Positions 24,951 through 34,841 of a stretch of 36,200 bases of DNA are shown in pieces (within the stretch, counting starts at the first letter, position 1; every line of letters begins with the position of its first letter). Source of the DNA: an uncultured Ectothiorhodospiraceae bacterium (GTDB lineage Bacteria; Pseudomonadota; Gammaproteobacteria; Nitrococcales; Nitrococcaceae); assembly GCA_913061005.1 (NCBI GenBank), contig CAJXSH010000014.1:1-36200 (forward strand). Direction: 5' to 3'. The notes under the pieces are model-generated. The model worked only from the letters and a program-made list of their open reading frames with translations. It was not told the DNA's origin and ran no database searches. The position numbers and the translations under genes are program-made.

Positions 24951-26170
24951 CCCCACAGCCCGATCGTGAAAGCGCCCTGGCCCGGCTTGAGGCTTTCCTC
25001 CCCCATGCCGGCGAAGACTACGAGCGCTGGCGCAACCACGACTTTGGCCCCGGCGGCGGCAACCGGGTCTCCGGTCTATCGCCATGGCTGCGACATCGCC
25101 TGATCGGCGAGGACGAGGTCGTTGACGCGGTGCTCGAGCATCATGGGCTGGCGGCGGCGGAGAAGTTCATCCAGGAGGTCTGCTGGCGGACCTACTGGAA
25201 GGGCTTTCTCGAGCGCCGCCCCGTGCACTGGCGGGAATATCGCGATCACCTCGCCACCGGCCGGGCGAACTTCTGTCGCGGCCGGGACAGTCGAGCGGCA
25301 CTGGAAGCGGCCACGACCGGTCGCACGGGCATCGACTGTTTCGACGCCTGGGCCCGGGAGCTGGTCGAGACCGGCTATCTCCACAATCACGCGCGGATGT
25401 GGTTTGCCAGTATCTGGGTGTTCACCCTCGAACTGCCCTGGGCGCTTGGCGCGGATTTTTTCCTGCGTCATCTACTCGATGGCGACCCGGCTTCCAACAC
25501 GCTGTCCTGGCGCTGGGTGGCCGGGCTGCATACCCCGGGCAAGACCTATCTGGCACGGCCACGGAACATCCGTAAATACAGCAACGACCGTTTCACCCCC
25601 GGCCCGGAACTTGCCAGTGAGGCGCCGGCGCCGGAGGGCATCGAACGCCCGCCACTGGGCCCGGTGCCCGCGCCGGTGGAGCTGACGCCGGGCCCGAGGG
25701 ATGCGCTTTTGATCACCGAAGAAGACCTCACCCCGGAGCGCCTGTTTCCGGCGGTGCAATGGCCACTGGCCGTTGCATTACAGACCACCGACTGGCGCAG
25801 CGATGAGCCGGTCAGCGACCCGGTCCGCGGGTTTGCCAACGCAGCGCTGGCCGATGCGTTGCAGCGTACCCATGCCGAACAGCGGCTGGGCCCGGTCCGT
25901 GAAGACGATGGCGTCGGTGATTCACCGATTGTCGAGGCCTGCACCCATGCCGGCATCCGCCGGCTGATCACCCCCTATGTGCCCAACGGGCCGACCGCCG
26001 ATGGCCTCGAGCCGCTGCGAGCCCGGCTCCAGGCCGCCGACATCGAGCTTGTCGGCGTCCCCCGGCACTGGGACCTGGACCACTGGCCAGCGGCCACCCA
26101 TGGCTTTTTCCGCTTCTGGAAAGCCGCGCGGCCGCTGATCGAGGCCCGTCAGGCCGCGGCCGCCGAGTGA
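24947..26170 (+). CDS. Photolyase/cryptochrome-like protein with the FAD domain first
   Basis: A 407-aa protein related to DNA photolyases and cryptochromes. Residues 1-215 match the helical FAD-binding domain: VSGLSPWLRHRLI, FIQEVCWRTYWKGF, TGIDCFDAWARELVETGYLH, HNHARMWFAS, DPASNTLSWRWVAGLH and ARPRNIRKYSNDRF. In ordinary photolyases this domain follows an N-terminal alpha/beta domain. Here nothing precedes it, and residues 250-400 look like that alpha/beta domain placed at the C-terminus (ALLITEEDL, AVALQTTDW, AGIRRLITPYVPNG, ELVGVPRHWD, THGFFRFWKAAR). The start Met (24947) overlaps the ogt stop as ATGA; an ATG two codons earlier (24941) is also possible. Catalysis, substrate and antenna cofactor are unknown. 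The 3' end overlaps the ATP-grasp gene by 22 bases. Confidence 0.85.
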   Translation: MTPQPDRESALARLEAFLPHAGEDYERWRNHDFGPGGGNRVSGLSPWLRHRLIGEDEVVDAVLEHHGLAAAEKFIQEVCWRTYWKGFLERRPVHWREYRDHLATGRANFCRGRDSRAALEAATTGRTGIDCFDAWARELVETGYLHNHARMWFASIWVFTLELPWALGADFFLRHLLDGDPASNTLSWRWVAGLHTPGKTYLARPRNIRKYSNDRFTPGPELASEAPAPEGIERPPLGPVPAPVELTPGPRDALLITEEDLTPERLFPAVQWPLAVALQTTDWRSDEPVSDPVRGFANAALADALQRTHAEQRLGPVREDDGVGDSPIVEACTHAGIRRLITPYVPNGPTADGLEPLRARLQAADIELVGVPRHWDLDHWPAATHGFFRFWKAARPLIEARQAAAAE

Positions 26171-27474
26171 TCGACCTCGAAGCCGAGCATTTCACAGGCG
26201 ATGCCATAGCGTTGCAGCAGATCCTGGCGGTTGCGGCCGCCGAGGAAAAGCTCGGCGAGCTCATAACTGTAGCTGTCCTGAAAACGCAAATCGGACAGAT
26301 CCTGCCCGCGCTCGACCTGGACCTTTAGAAGCGCCTCGGGGAATCGCGCCTCCAACCGCGCAATGTCCGCGGCATCCGGCACACGGGTGACCTGCCCGGG
26401 GCGGAATACGCGCAGCATGAATTTTGCCGCCATCGGGAAGCGGCCCTGGCGGTGAGGAAAATCCGGCTTGTCGCCCAGCCCCAGGTTGACCATGACCTGC
26501 AGGTGCGAGGCCCCATCGACCATGTGGAATAACGGCGAATGGGACTTCGAGCAGCGGGCATTGACCTCGAGCAACGCGATGGTGTCCGCATCACGGTGCC
26601 AGAAGAACTCCATGTTGAACGGCGCATTGTCATAGCCGGTCTGTGCCATCACCCGCCGCGCGGCATCGATCATGCGGGCCTGCACCCGCCGGGGCAGACC
26701 CGAGGGATACTGATAGCGCTGAAACGAAGACCGGTGCCGTCCCTCGCGGATGGAGTCGACAACGCCATAGACCTGGACCTGACCGTGGTGGACAAAGCCC
26801 TCGAGGGTGCACTGCCGGCCGGCGCTGATGATCCCCTCGGCAATGCAGTGATAGCCGCCGATGCCTTCAATGGGCGCCGGGGCCCGAACCTTTGCCATGA
26901 CCTCATCGAACGGCTCGCCGAACTGATGGATCCCTTCACGGATCCGGTCGATGGCCCGGCGAAACGCCTGACGATTGTGGATCCGAAAGCCCAGATAGGA
27001 TGAGTGGGCCTTGATTGGCTTGAGCCAGAAGGGAAAATCCAGCTGCAGCGAAGCGGCCGGGTCGTCGGCGAACGGGTCAACGCAATCGAATGCCGGAATC
27101 AGCCCCGGCACCACCGCCTGTTGTTCGAGACGTGCCCAGTATTTGTGCTCCAGACGCAGCACCGCATCCAGTCCCGCACCGGCCAGGTTGCGGCGCTCGC
27201 GCAAAATGGGGACCAGGGCGCTGGTTGGAAAATCCCAGTAGGTACAGACCGCATCGGCCCCCGGGCCAAACGCATCGAGGATGCGCTCGCTTTTGGCAAG
27301 CATCTCATCGACCGGAAAGCGCTCGGGGTGGATGGCCTCGTCGTGCTCGAGCAGCTGATGAAAGCCAAGCCGCTGTGACCCGGCAATGGTCGCGAGTTGC
27401 TGGCGGTGGAAATCATCCAGCCCGTAGATAAAGACATGGCGCTGCGCAGCCAATCGACCTCCCTGCCCCGGCAT
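26149..27474 (-). CDS. ATP-grasp domain protein of unknown substrate
   Basis: A 441-aa ATP-grasp protein. The nucleotide lysine is K152 in FPFWLKPIKAHSSYLGFRI, and the magnesium-binding pair E303/N305 lies in DTIALLEVNARCSKSHSP. The N-terminus (HVFIYGLDDFHRQQLATI) is a Rossmann-like pre-ATP-grasp domain. Such enzymes join a carboxylate, through an acyl phosphate, to an amine or thiol, and the partners cannot be named. ATG 27474 has AGGA five bases upstream. A TTG seven codons later (27453), just after GGAGGT, is a second candidate start. The FAD/Fe-S oxidoreductase gene lies 104 bases upstream on the same strand. The 3' end overlaps the convergent photolyase-like gene by 22 bases. Confidence 0.85.
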   Translation of the reverse strand: MPGQGGRLAAQRHVFIYGLDDFHRQQLATIAGSQRLGFHQLLEHDEAIHPERFPVDEMLAKSERILDAFGPGADAVCTYWDFPTSALVPILRERRNLAGAGLDAVLRLEHKYWARLEQQAVVPGLIPAFDCVDPFADDPAASLQLDFPFWLKPIKAHSSYLGFRIHNRQAFRRAIDRIREGIHQFGEPFDEVMAKVRAPAPIEGIGGYHCIAEGIISAGRQCTLEGFVHHGQVQVYGVVDSIREGRHRSSFQRYQYPSGLPRRVQARMIDAARRVMAQTGYDNAPFNMEFFWHRDADTIALLEVNARCSKSHSPLFHMVDGASHLQVMVNLGLGDKPDFPHRQGRFPMAAKFMLRVFRPGQVTRVPDAADIARLEARFPEALLKVQVERGQDLSDLRFQDSYSYELAELFLGGRNRQDLLQRYGIACEMLGFEVDHSAAAA

Positions 27475-27482
27475 CCGGGTCC

Positions 27483-27498
27483 TGCGGTGTTCACCGCA
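27483..27498. repeat. Inverted repeat upstream of the ATP-grasp gene
   Basis: TGCGGTG (27483-27489), TT, CACCGCA (27492-27498) form a 16-bp dyad. It ends against the Shine-Dalgarno (AGGA, 27483-27480 on the minus strand) and lies 9-24 bases upstream of the start codon. It could be a repressor site or an mRNA hairpin affecting ribosome access. Confidence 0.4.
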
Positions 27499-27578
27499 TC
27501 GGGCCGTGCAAGCCGCCAGGGAGTTCCTGCATTCAGTCGAATATCGGCTGCGGGTTGGCCATTACCCGGGTGATCGGC

Positions 27579-30500
27579 TCAGAGCAGCACCTTTTGCACC
27601 CCGCCATCGCGGGCTTTGTCGACAAACTGCCGGGACCAGTCTTCGCCGAGTAGATGACGGGCCATCTCGGTGACGATGTAGTCGGCCTCGACGCCCGTAT
27701 CGGCCTGATAGCGCGACAGCCCCTGCAGACAGGCCGGACACGAGGTGAGCATCTTGGTGGTGCCTTTCTCGGCTACCGGCTGGCCGCTCAGCGCCTCGAC
27801 GCCGGCATTGATCTCTTCTTCCTTGCGAAAGCGCACCTGGCTGGCGATATCGGGCCGGGCCACGGCAAACGTGCCGGCTTCGCCGCAGCAACGGTCGTTG
27901 AGCGACACCGGCTGGCCCATCAGTTGGCTGGCCACCGACTCACCCGCCTGGGTTTTCATCGGCGTGTGGCAGGGCTCGTGGTACATGTACTGCACGCCAT
28001 CGACCCCGTCGAGTTTGTAGCCCTTCTCGAGCAGATATTCGTGGATGTCGAGCAACCGGCAGTCCGGGAAGATCTGCTGGAATTCGTATCGAAGCAGCTG
28101 GTCCATGCACGTCCCGCACGAGACCACCACCGTGCGGATGTCAAGATAGTTGAGCGTGTTCGCCACGCGGTGGAACAGCACCCGGTTTTCGGTGGTGATG
28201 GCCTCGCCTTTTTCGATATCGCCGGACGAGGTCTGCGGATAGCCGCAGCATAGATACCCCGGGGGCAACACCGTCCGGGCGCCGGCGTCATAGAGCATCG
28301 CCAGCGTCGCCAGACCGATCTGGCTGAACAACCGCTCCGAGCCGCAGCCAGGAAAGTAGAACACCGCCTCGGCCTCGTCGTCGGCCTTGTCCGGATCGGC
28401 GAGGATAGGCACGTAGCGCGGGTCCTCGGCGCCGAGCAACTGGCGCATGGTCTGGTTGGGCAGCCCCCCCGGCATGGGCTTTTTGACAAAGTGGATCACC
28501 TGCGCCGGGATGCCGGAGAGATCCCGCGTCGGTCGGGGCCGGCGTTTGACATCGCTATCGGGAACCGTGTCGCGGGTACCGGCGAGCTTGACCTGACGGG
28601 CAAGATAGTGGCTCACGCGCTGCGCCCCGTAGCCCCATTCGATCAGCCCCTTGCGCATGACCTTGATGCGCTGGGCGTCCTGGATGTTGAGAAAGGCCAT
28701 CGATGCCTTCGAGGCGATGCTCTCGCGGCGTTTGCCCTGCTTTTTGAGTGCATGGCGCATCTTGATGGTGACATCACCGTAGTCGATGTTCACCGGACAG
28801 GGGGTCACGCACCGGTGGCAGATCGTGCAGTGATCGGCGATGTCATTCATCTCGGCCCAGTGCTGGAGCGACAGCCCGCGCCGGGTCTGTTCCTCGTAGA
28901 GGAATGCCTCGATGAGCAGATTGGTCCCCAGGATCTTGTCCCGCGGCGAGTAGCGAAGATTGGCCCGAGGGACATGGGTGGTGCAGACCGGCTTGCACTT
29001 GCCACAGCGCAGGCAGTCCTTGATGTCGTCATTGAGCTCGCCGAGCTCGCTTTGCTCGAGGATCAGCGCCTCCTGCTGGACCAGCCGCAGCGACGGGGTA
29101 TAGGCACGGGCAAGCCCGCTGCCACGAACGAGTTTGCCGCGATTGAATACCCCGTCGGGGTCGACTTCGGCTTTGTACTCGCTGAACCGGGCGACCTGCG
29201 CATCCTCCAGATACTGGAACTTGGTCAAACCGATGCCGTGCTCGCCCGAGATGACGCCATCCAGACGACGCGCCAGCGCCATGACCTCATCCACAATGTC
29301 ATCCGCTTCGCGCATCATATTGTAATCGTTGGAATTAACAGGAATGTTGGTATGCACATTCCCGTCACCGGCGTGCATATGCAGCGCCACAAAAAGCCGT
29401 GACTGGCGGCCCGCCTGATGGATGGCCTCAAGCCGCCGTCGGACCGGCTCCAGGTCCCGGCCGTCGTAGATCTCGCCAAGCTTGGCCGCCACCTCGCGGT
29501 GATACGAGACCACCAGATCGCGTCTTAGAAGCAGCTGCATCAGGGTATCGGCCTCGCCGATCGCCTCGGCGGGCACATCGGCCAGGCACTCCGGATGCCG
29601 CTTGGCCGGTTCATCCAGGCCCTCGCGCAGACGCAGCCAGCGGGTCTTGACCGCGTCGAGATGCGCCAGCGCCGCGCGGCGTTTTCGCTCGAGGATGCTG
29701 TCACCCTCGGCGCTTGCCGAGAAATCCTCGCGCGCCTGGTAGTCGGAGCGATCCTGGAGTTCGGTCATCGGCCCGCTCAAGTAGTCCCGCACGGCATCGA
29801 GGATGTCGAGCTTGTTGCCAAGGCTGCGACGGATATTGATGCGCTCGACCCCCTCGCTGTAGTCCGCGAGCCGGTCGATGGGGATGACCACATCCTCGTT
29901 GATCTTGAATGCATTGGTATGCGCGGCGATGGCGGCGGTGCGGCCGCGATCGGCCCAGAATGTGCGCCTTGCCTGCGCCGAGGCCGCAATAAAGCCATCG
30001 GCATCGCGCCGTTCGACCCGCTCGACCATGGCCTCGGCCGCCGCCTGACAGGCCTGCTCGTCGTCACTTGCGAGATCGGCCAGCAGCAACATCCGCGGTT
30101 TCCGCCCCCGATCCCCCTTGGGCGCATAATCCACCGCCCGGATATAGCGCTCGTCCAGGTGCTCGAGCCCGGCAAGCGCCACCTTGGCGTTGGCCCGCAT
30201 ATCGTCGATGATCTCGACAATCGCTGGCACCGCCTCGTGGAGATCACGGCCGTAGAATTCCATGCAGACCGTTCGCATATGCGCCGGCATCACATGGAGG
30301 ATGAACCGGGCCGAGGTGATCAGCCCGTCGCAGCCTTCCTTTTGCACACCCGGCAAGCCGCCCAGAAACTTATCGGTCACATCCTTGCCAAGCCCGGTGT
30401 GGCGCAGGCTGGCCCCGGGCATCGCAAGCACCCGGGGTTCGTCCACCGGCGTGCGGCCATCGGCGGCGAAGCGTGTGATCCGAAAACGCACTACGTCCTG

Positions 30501-31478
30501 CTCGTGGATACGGCCCAGGTTGTGGTCGAGCCGCTCGACCTCGACCCAATGCGCGTCGGGGGTCACCATCCGCCAGCTCGCCAGATTATCCAGCGTCGTC
30601 CCCCATAGCACCGCCTTTTTGCCGCCGGCATTCATCGCCACGTTGCCGCCGATGGTGCTGGCATCGCGCGAGGTCGGGTCGACGGCAAAGACATAGCCAC
30701 TGGCATCGGCACGGTCCTCGACCCGCCGGGTCACCACGCCGGCCTCGGCCCGGATGGTCGCCACCGGGTCGGTCACCCCGGGGAGCTCGCGCATCTCCAC
30801 GGCGCCGAGCCCCTCGAGTTTTTCGGTGTTGATGATCGCGCTGTGCTCTTCCAGGGGCACCGCCCCGCCCGTATAGCCGGTCCCGCCACCCCGGGGGATG
30901 ACCGTCAGCCCCAGTTCGACGGCGGCAGCCACCAGTCCGGCCATCTCGGCCTCGCTGTCCGGGGTGAGCACGACAAAGGGCACCGCCACCCGCCAGTCGG
31001 TGGCATCGGTCTGATGGGCGACCCGGGTGAGGCCATCAAAGGCGATGTTGTGCTCGGCCGTGTGGCGGGCAAAGCGCTTGCGGGCGGTACTGCGAAGCGC
31101 GGCGATGCGCGGGAACCACGCCTCGAATTCGTCCACCGCCTCGCGGCAGCGCTCGGCAAGCGCCAGCGCCTGTGTATTGCCCTCGGCGCGCGCCTCGATC
31201 TGCTCGAGTCGATGCCGCATGGCCGCCACCAGCGCCTCGCGGCGCGCGCGGTTTTCGAGCAGGTCTTCCTGGATGTAGGGGTTGCGATCGACCACCCATA
31301 GATCGCCGAGAACCTCGAAGAGCATGCGCGCCGAAATGCCGGTCCGGCGTTGACCGCGCAGGGCCTCGATGATTGCCCAGCCATCATCGCCGAGATAGCG
31401 CTCGATGATCTCGCGATCCGAAAACGAGGTGTAGTTGTACGGGATCTCCCGCACCCGGGGCGTGGCGTTGGTCGCCAT
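27579..31478 (-). CDS. Large FAD/iron-sulfur oxidoreductase (DUF3683, FAD oxidase, ferredoxin and CCG domains fused)
   Basis: A 1299-aa fusion of the parts usually split among D-lactate/glycolate dehydrogenase subunits. In order: a DUF3683-like N-terminus (about 1-155); a FAD-binding PCMH domain (165-390) with [14 protein letters not shown] at 195-208; the FAD-oxidase C domain with [14 protein letters not shown] (700-713) and GEHGIGLTK (745-753); two 4Fe-4S motifs, C822/C825/C828/C832 and C884/C887/C890/C894; and cysteine-rich CCG domains ([37 protein letters not shown]). It should oxidise a 2-hydroxy acid and pass electrons to a carrier, but the substrate is unknown. GGAG eight bases before the ATG supports the start. 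Divergent from icd; no lactate permease or regulator is adjacent. Confidence 0.92.
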   Translation of the reverse strand: MATNATPRVREIPYNYTSFSDREIIERYLGDDGWAIIEALRGQRRTGISARMLFEVLGDLWVVDRNPYIQEDLLENRARREALVAAMRHRLEQIEARAEGNTQALALAERCREAVDEFEAWFPRIAALRSTARKRFARHTAEHNIAFDGLTRVAHQTDATDWRVAVPFVVLTPDSEAEMAGLVAAAVELGLTVIPRGGGTGYTGGAVPLEEHSAIINTEKLEGLGAVEMRELPGVTDPVATIRAEAGVVTRRVEDRADASGYVFAVDPTSRDASTIGGNVAMNAGGKKAVLWGTTLDNLASWRMVTPDAHWVEVERLDHNLGRIHEQDVVRFRITRFAADGRTPVDEPRVLAMPGASLRHTGLGKDVTDKFLGGLPGVQKEGCDGLITSARFILHVMPAHMRTVCMEFYGRDLHEAVPAIVEIIDDMRANAKVALAGLEHLDERYIRAVDYAPKGDRGRKPRMLLLADLASDDEQACQAAAEAMVERVERRDADGFIAASAQARRTFWADRGRTAAIAAHTNAFKINEDVVIPIDRLADYSEGVERINIRRSLGNKLDILDAVRDYLSGPMTELQDRSDYQAREDFSASAEGDSILERKRRAALAHLDAVKTRWLRLREGLDEPAKRHPECLADVPAEAIGEADTLMQLLLRRDLVVSYHREVAAKLGEIYDGRDLEPVRRRLEAIHQAGRQSRLFVALHMHAGDGNVHTNIPVNSNDYNMMREADDIVDEVMALARRLDGVISGEHGIGLTKFQYLEDAQVARFSEYKAEVDPDGVFNRGKLVRGSGLARAYTPSLRLVQQEALILEQSELGELNDDIKDCLRCGKCKPVCTTHVPRANLRYSPRDKILGTNLLIEAFLYEEQTRRGLSLQHWAEMNDIADHCTICHRCVTPCPVNIDYGDVTIKMRHALKKQGKRRESIASKASMAFLNIQDAQRIKVMRKGLIEWGYGAQRVSHYLARQVKLAGTRDTVPDSDVKRRPRPTRDLSGIPAQVIHFVKKPMPGGLPNQTMRQLLGAEDPRYVPILADPDKADDEAEAVFYFPGCGSERLFSQIGLATLAMLYDAGARTVLPPGYLCCGYPQTSSGDIEKGEAITTENRVLFHRVANTLNYLDIRTVVVSCGTCMDQLLRYEFQQIFPDCRLLDIHEYLLEKGYKLDGVDGVQYMYHEPCHTPMKTQAGESVASQLMGQPVSLNDRCCGEAGTFAVARPDIASQVRFRKEEEINAGVEALSGQPVAEKGTTKMLTSCPACLQGLSRYQADTGVEADYIVTEMARHLLGEDWSRQFVDKARDGGVQKVLL

Positions 31479-31538
31479 TGTCTGGGCTCCATTGATCAGT
31501 CCAGCCCCGATGGTACGGCAAATGCCCGGCGCTTACGC

Positions 31539-31554
31539 CATGATCGAGATCATG
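31539..31554. promoter_or_regulatory. Operator-like palindrome between the FAD/Fe-S gene and icd
   Basis: CATGATC (31539-31545), GA, GATCATG (31548-31554) is a dyad with 7-bp arms in the 184-bp divergent region. It lies 61 bases upstream of the oxidoreductase start and about 109 bases before icd. The symmetry and position suit a dimeric regulator, but the regulator is unknown. No clear -35/-10 pair for icd was found; AT-rich TATGAA (31597-31602) is a weak candidate. Confidence 0.4.
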
Positions 31555-31662
31555 ATTCGGTTGGTCGGGCGGCCGGATACTGTTATCCACAGCCCGAATA
31601 TGAAACAATCCCGCGCGATTTCGGACCACCGAACCGCGATACAGATAAAGAGAGAAAAGCCC

Positions 31663-32961
31663 ATGAGCACCATCCAGGTTCCCGCCGACGGCGCCCCCAT
31701 CACCCTTGAAAACGGCGTCCTCAATGTCCCGGATAACCCCATCATCACCTACATCGAAGGCGATGGCATTGGCATCGACATCACCCCGGTCATGCACCGC
31801 GTGGTGGATGCCGCGGTTGAAAAGGCCTACGGCGGGCAGCGGAAGATCCACTGGATGGAAGTGCTCGCCGGCGAGAAGGCCAACAACGAGGTGGGTGCCT
31901 GGCTGCCCGATGAGACCGTCGAGGCCATCCGCCAGTATCTGATCTCGATCAAGGGGCCGATGACCACGCCCGTAGGCGGCGGCATCCGGTCACTCAACGT
32001 CGCGCTCCGGCAGGTGCTGGATCTGTATGTCTGCCTGCGCCCGGTGCGCTGGTTCAACGGCGTGCCCTCCCCGGTCAAGCACCCCGACCAGGTCGATATG
32101 GCGATCTTCCGCGAGAACACCGAGGATATCTACGCGGGCATTGAGTTCGAGGCGGGATCGGCCGAGAACGAACAGTTCAAGGCCATGCTGGCCGAGCAGT
32201 TCCCTTCGGCGTTCGCCAACATCCGTTTCCCGGACGAATGTGGCATCGGCATCAAGCCGATCTCCCGGGAAGGCACCGAACGTCTGGTCCGGGCCGCGAT
32301 CCGCTATGCCATCGACAACAAGCGCCCCTCGGTGACCATTGTCCATAAGGGCAACATCATGAAATACACCGAAGGCGCATTCCGGACATGGGCCTATGAG
32401 CTTGCCGAGCGCGAATTCGCCGCCGAGACCTATACCTGGGCGGAATGGGAGCGCACCGTCGCCGAGAAAGGCCAGGAAGCGGCCAACGCCGAACAGGACG
32501 CAGCCGTCGCCGCCGGCAAGATCCTGGTCAAGGACTCGATCGCCGATATCACGCTGCAGCAGGTCCTCACCCGGCCCACCGACTTTGATGTCATCGCCAC
32601 CATGAACCTCAACGGTGACTACCTCTCCGATGCGCTGGCAGCACAGGTCGGCGGCATCGGCATCGCCCCGGGCGGCAACATCAACGAGCAATCCGGCCAT
32701 GCCGTTTTCGAGGCCACCCACGGCACCGCCCCCAAGTATGCCGGCAAGGACATGGTCAACCCCGGCTCGTTGGTGCTGTCCGCCGAGATGATGCTGCGGC
32801 ACATCGGCTGGACCGAGGCCGCCGATCTGGTACTTGAAGGCATGGACGCGGCGATCGCCAGCAAGCATGTGACCTATGACTTTGCCCGCCTGATGGACGG
32901 CGCCACCAAGGTGAGCTGCTCGCAGTTCGGCGAGGCGATGATCAAGCGCATGCAGGGCTGA
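31663..32961 (+). CDS. icd: NADP-dependent isocitrate dehydrogenase (AceK-regulated type)
   Basis: A 432-aa TCA-cycle enzyme converting isocitrate to 2-oxoglutarate with NADPH production. It follows E. coli Icd closely: [33 protein letters not shown], the substrate block [14 protein letters not shown], and [19 protein letters not shown] with [15 protein letters not shown]. The serine phosphorylated by AceK in E. coli (S113) corresponds to S110 in [13 protein letters not shown]. Upstream frame to 31435 is non-homologous; the ATG at 31663 follows AAAGAGAG at suitable distance and matches the family start. aceK begins 25 bases after its stop, so substrate and modifying enzyme are co-transcribed. 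Confidence 0.96.
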   Translation: MSTIQVPADGAPITLENGVLNVPDNPIITYIEGDGIGIDITPVMHRVVDAAVEKAYGGQRKIHWMEVLAGEKANNEVGAWLPDETVEAIRQYLISIKGPMTTPVGGGIRSLNVALRQVLDLYVCLRPVRWFNGVPSPVKHPDQVDMAIFRENTEDIYAGIEFEAGSAENEQFKAMLAEQFPSAFANIRFPDECGIGIKPISREGTERLVRAAIRYAIDNKRPSVTIVHKGNIMKYTEGAFRTWAYELAEREFAAETYTWAEWERTVAEKGQEAANAEQDAAVAAGKILVKDSIADITLQQVLTRPTDFDVIATMNLNGDYLSDALAAQVGGIGIAPGGNINEQSGHAVFEATHGTAPKYAGKDMVNPGSLVLSAEMMLRHIGWTEAADLVLEGMDAAIASKHVTYDFARLMDGATKVSCSQFGEAMIKRMQG

Positions 32962-32986
32962 GCGGTCCGGGCTGGAGGCTGAACCC

Positions 32987-34717
32987 GTGCGCCGCAGTTC
33001 GCGCCCATCCCATCGGGGGGCCGCCGCTGCGGCGCAGTGCATTCATGATGGGTTCAGCCGTTACAACCAGCAGTTCCGACGGGTGACAAGCCGCGCCCGA
33101 CGGCGCTTCGAGCAACGCGACTGGAAAGGCCAGATGGCGGACATTGCCGCCCGGGTCGAACTCTACGAGACCTGGGCGCGTCGGACCGTTGGCCAGCTGC
33201 GCCGCGATCTGGGCGACGATTTCGCCGATCACGACCTCTGGCCGGCGGTGCGAGAGGCCTTTGGCCTGCGCGTCGAGGCCATGCCCGATGCGGGCTTTAT
33301 GAAAACCTTTTTCAACTCCATCACCCGGCGTGTGTTCGGCACCCGGGGCGTGGATGCCACGGTGGAGTTCGTCCAGCCGCCGCCCGAAGAGGGCATCGAG
33401 TCATTAACGATGCGCCGCTACCCCTGCTGGGGCGATCTGGATGAGGCCTGCAGCCGAATGCTCCGGGATTTCCGCTTTCGCATCGGCTATGCCGACCGCG
33501 ACGGCGATGCCGCGGCAATCGCCGGCGAAATCCGTGGCCATTTCAGCGACGCCGATGCCCAGTGTCTGCGCCTTGAGTTCATCGACACGCATTTTTTCCA
33601 GGGCACCCGCGCCTACCTCGTCGGCCGACTGCGGATGCCTCAGGGCACCCAGCCCATTGTCATCGCGCTGCGCAACGACGATGCAGGCATCCGGGTGGAT
33701 GCCACGCTCATCACCGAAGAGCAGATCGGGGTGGTGTTCTCCTACACCCGCTCCTACTACTTTGCCGACCCCACCTCGGTGGTGGCGGCCGTGCAGTTTT
33801 TGCATGACATCCTGCCGGATAAGCCCATTGACGAGCTCTACACGGTGCTGGGGCGTTTACGCCAGGGCAAGACCGAGCGTTATCGATCGCTCACCCGCCA
33901 CCTGCGCGCCACCGACGATGCGTTCGTGCACGCCGCCGGTGAAGCCGGGTTGGTGATGATCGTCTTCACGCTGCCTTCGTTCAATCTGGTCTTCAAGGTG
34001 ATGCGCGATGTTTTTCGCCCCCCAAAGACCACCACGCACGAGGACGTGCACCAGAGCTATCGGCTGGTCTCACGCCATGATCATGCCGGCCGGCTGATCG
34101 ATACCCAGCATTTTCGCAACCTGGAGCTGCCCCGGGCGCGCTTCAGCGACGCCCTGCAGGAAGAGCTGTTCAGCCAGGCGCCGCGCACCGTCGGTGTGGA
34201 TGGCGACCAGCTGGTGCTCAGTCATGTCTATGTCGAGCGACGGGTGCGGCCGCTTAATCTCTACGTCCGCGAGGTGGACGAGACCGAAGCCCGGCGGGTC
34301 ATCCTCGATTACGGCCGCTGCATCAAGGATCTGGCCGAAACCAACATCTTTGCCGGCGATCTTTTGCTGAAAAACTTTGGTGTCACCAGCTCGGGCCGCG
34401 TGGTGTTCTACGACTACGACGAGGTGCTGCTGGTCACCGATTGCAATTTCTACGAACTGCCCGAGCCGGATGAGGATTTTCCGCTCATGGATCATCCCAC
34501 CACCCGGTTTGTCGGCGCCAATGACATCTTTCCCGAGGAGTTCATCCGCTTTCTGGCCATGCCCACGCATCTGCGCAGTCACTTCCTCGATGCCCACGCC
34601 GATCTGCTCACCCCCGACTACTGGCGGGATGTAAAACGTCGCCGCCAGGCCGGCGAGGTTGCCGAGATCGTACCCTATGCCCGGCAGTCCGTTGCGCCCC
34701 ACCGCATCCGCCTGTAG
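32987..34717 (+). CDS. aceK: Isocitrate dehydrogenase kinase/phosphatase
   Basis: AceK phosphorylates and dephosphorylates isocitrate dehydrogenase at one active site, shifting isocitrate between the TCA cycle and the glyoxylate shunt. The 576-aa protein matches E. coli AceK (578). A regulatory domain takes up the first half. The kinase part includes GLVMIVFTLPSFNLVFKVMR, the catalytic segment NIFAGDLLLKNFGVTSSG and the DFG-like VVFYDYDEVLLV. The start is GTG at 32987, with GGAGG eight bases upstream. aceK usually stands beside aceA/aceB; here it lies directly after icd and no isocitrate lyase or malate synthase gene is in the window. A hairpin follows its stop codon directly. Confidence 0.95.
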   Translation: MRRSSRPSHRGAAAAAQCIHDGFSRYNQQFRRVTSRARRRFEQRDWKGQMADIAARVELYETWARRTVGQLRRDLGDDFADHDLWPAVREAFGLRVEAMPDAGFMKTFFNSITRRVFGTRGVDATVEFVQPPPEEGIESLTMRRYPCWGDLDEACSRMLRDFRFRIGYADRDGDAAAIAGEIRGHFSDADAQCLRLEFIDTHFFQGTRAYLVGRLRMPQGTQPIVIALRNDDAGIRVDATLITEEQIGVVFSYTRSYYFADPTSVVAAVQFLHDILPDKPIDELYTVLGRLRQGKTERYRSLTRHLRATDDAFVHAAGEAGLVMIVFTLPSFNLVFKVMRDVFRPPKTTTHEDVHQSYRLVSRHDHAGRLIDTQHFRNLELPRARFSDALQEELFSQAPRTVGVDGDQLVLSHVYVERRVRPLNLYVREVDETEARRVILDYGRCIKDLAETNIFAGDLLLKNFGVTSSGRVVFYDYDEVLLVTDCNFYELPEPDEDFPLMDHPTTRFVGANDIFPEEFIRFLAMPTHLRSHFLDAHADLLTPDYWRDVKRRRQAGEVAEIVPYARQSVAPHRIRL

Positions 34718-34738
34718 TCGTTCGTTATAACCGAACGA
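34718..34738. repeat. Inverted repeat directly after aceK
   Basis: TCGTTCG (34718-34724) and CGAACGA (34732-34738) form 7-bp arms around TTATAAC, starting at the base after the aceK stop. A T-rich stretch (TTTTT, near 34756-34760) follows only about 18 bases later, so a classical terminator is not clear. It could instead be an operator for the downstream isocitrate dehydrogenase gene. Confidence 0.4.
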
Positions 34739-34841
34739 TTGCGACGAAAACTTCTATTTTTAACGCGCAAATCTTCCCGGCATGCTCCCGGTCAATCGCG
34801 GCACGGGCCGCGTTGTGGGCTGCAACAACCAGGAGAACGAA

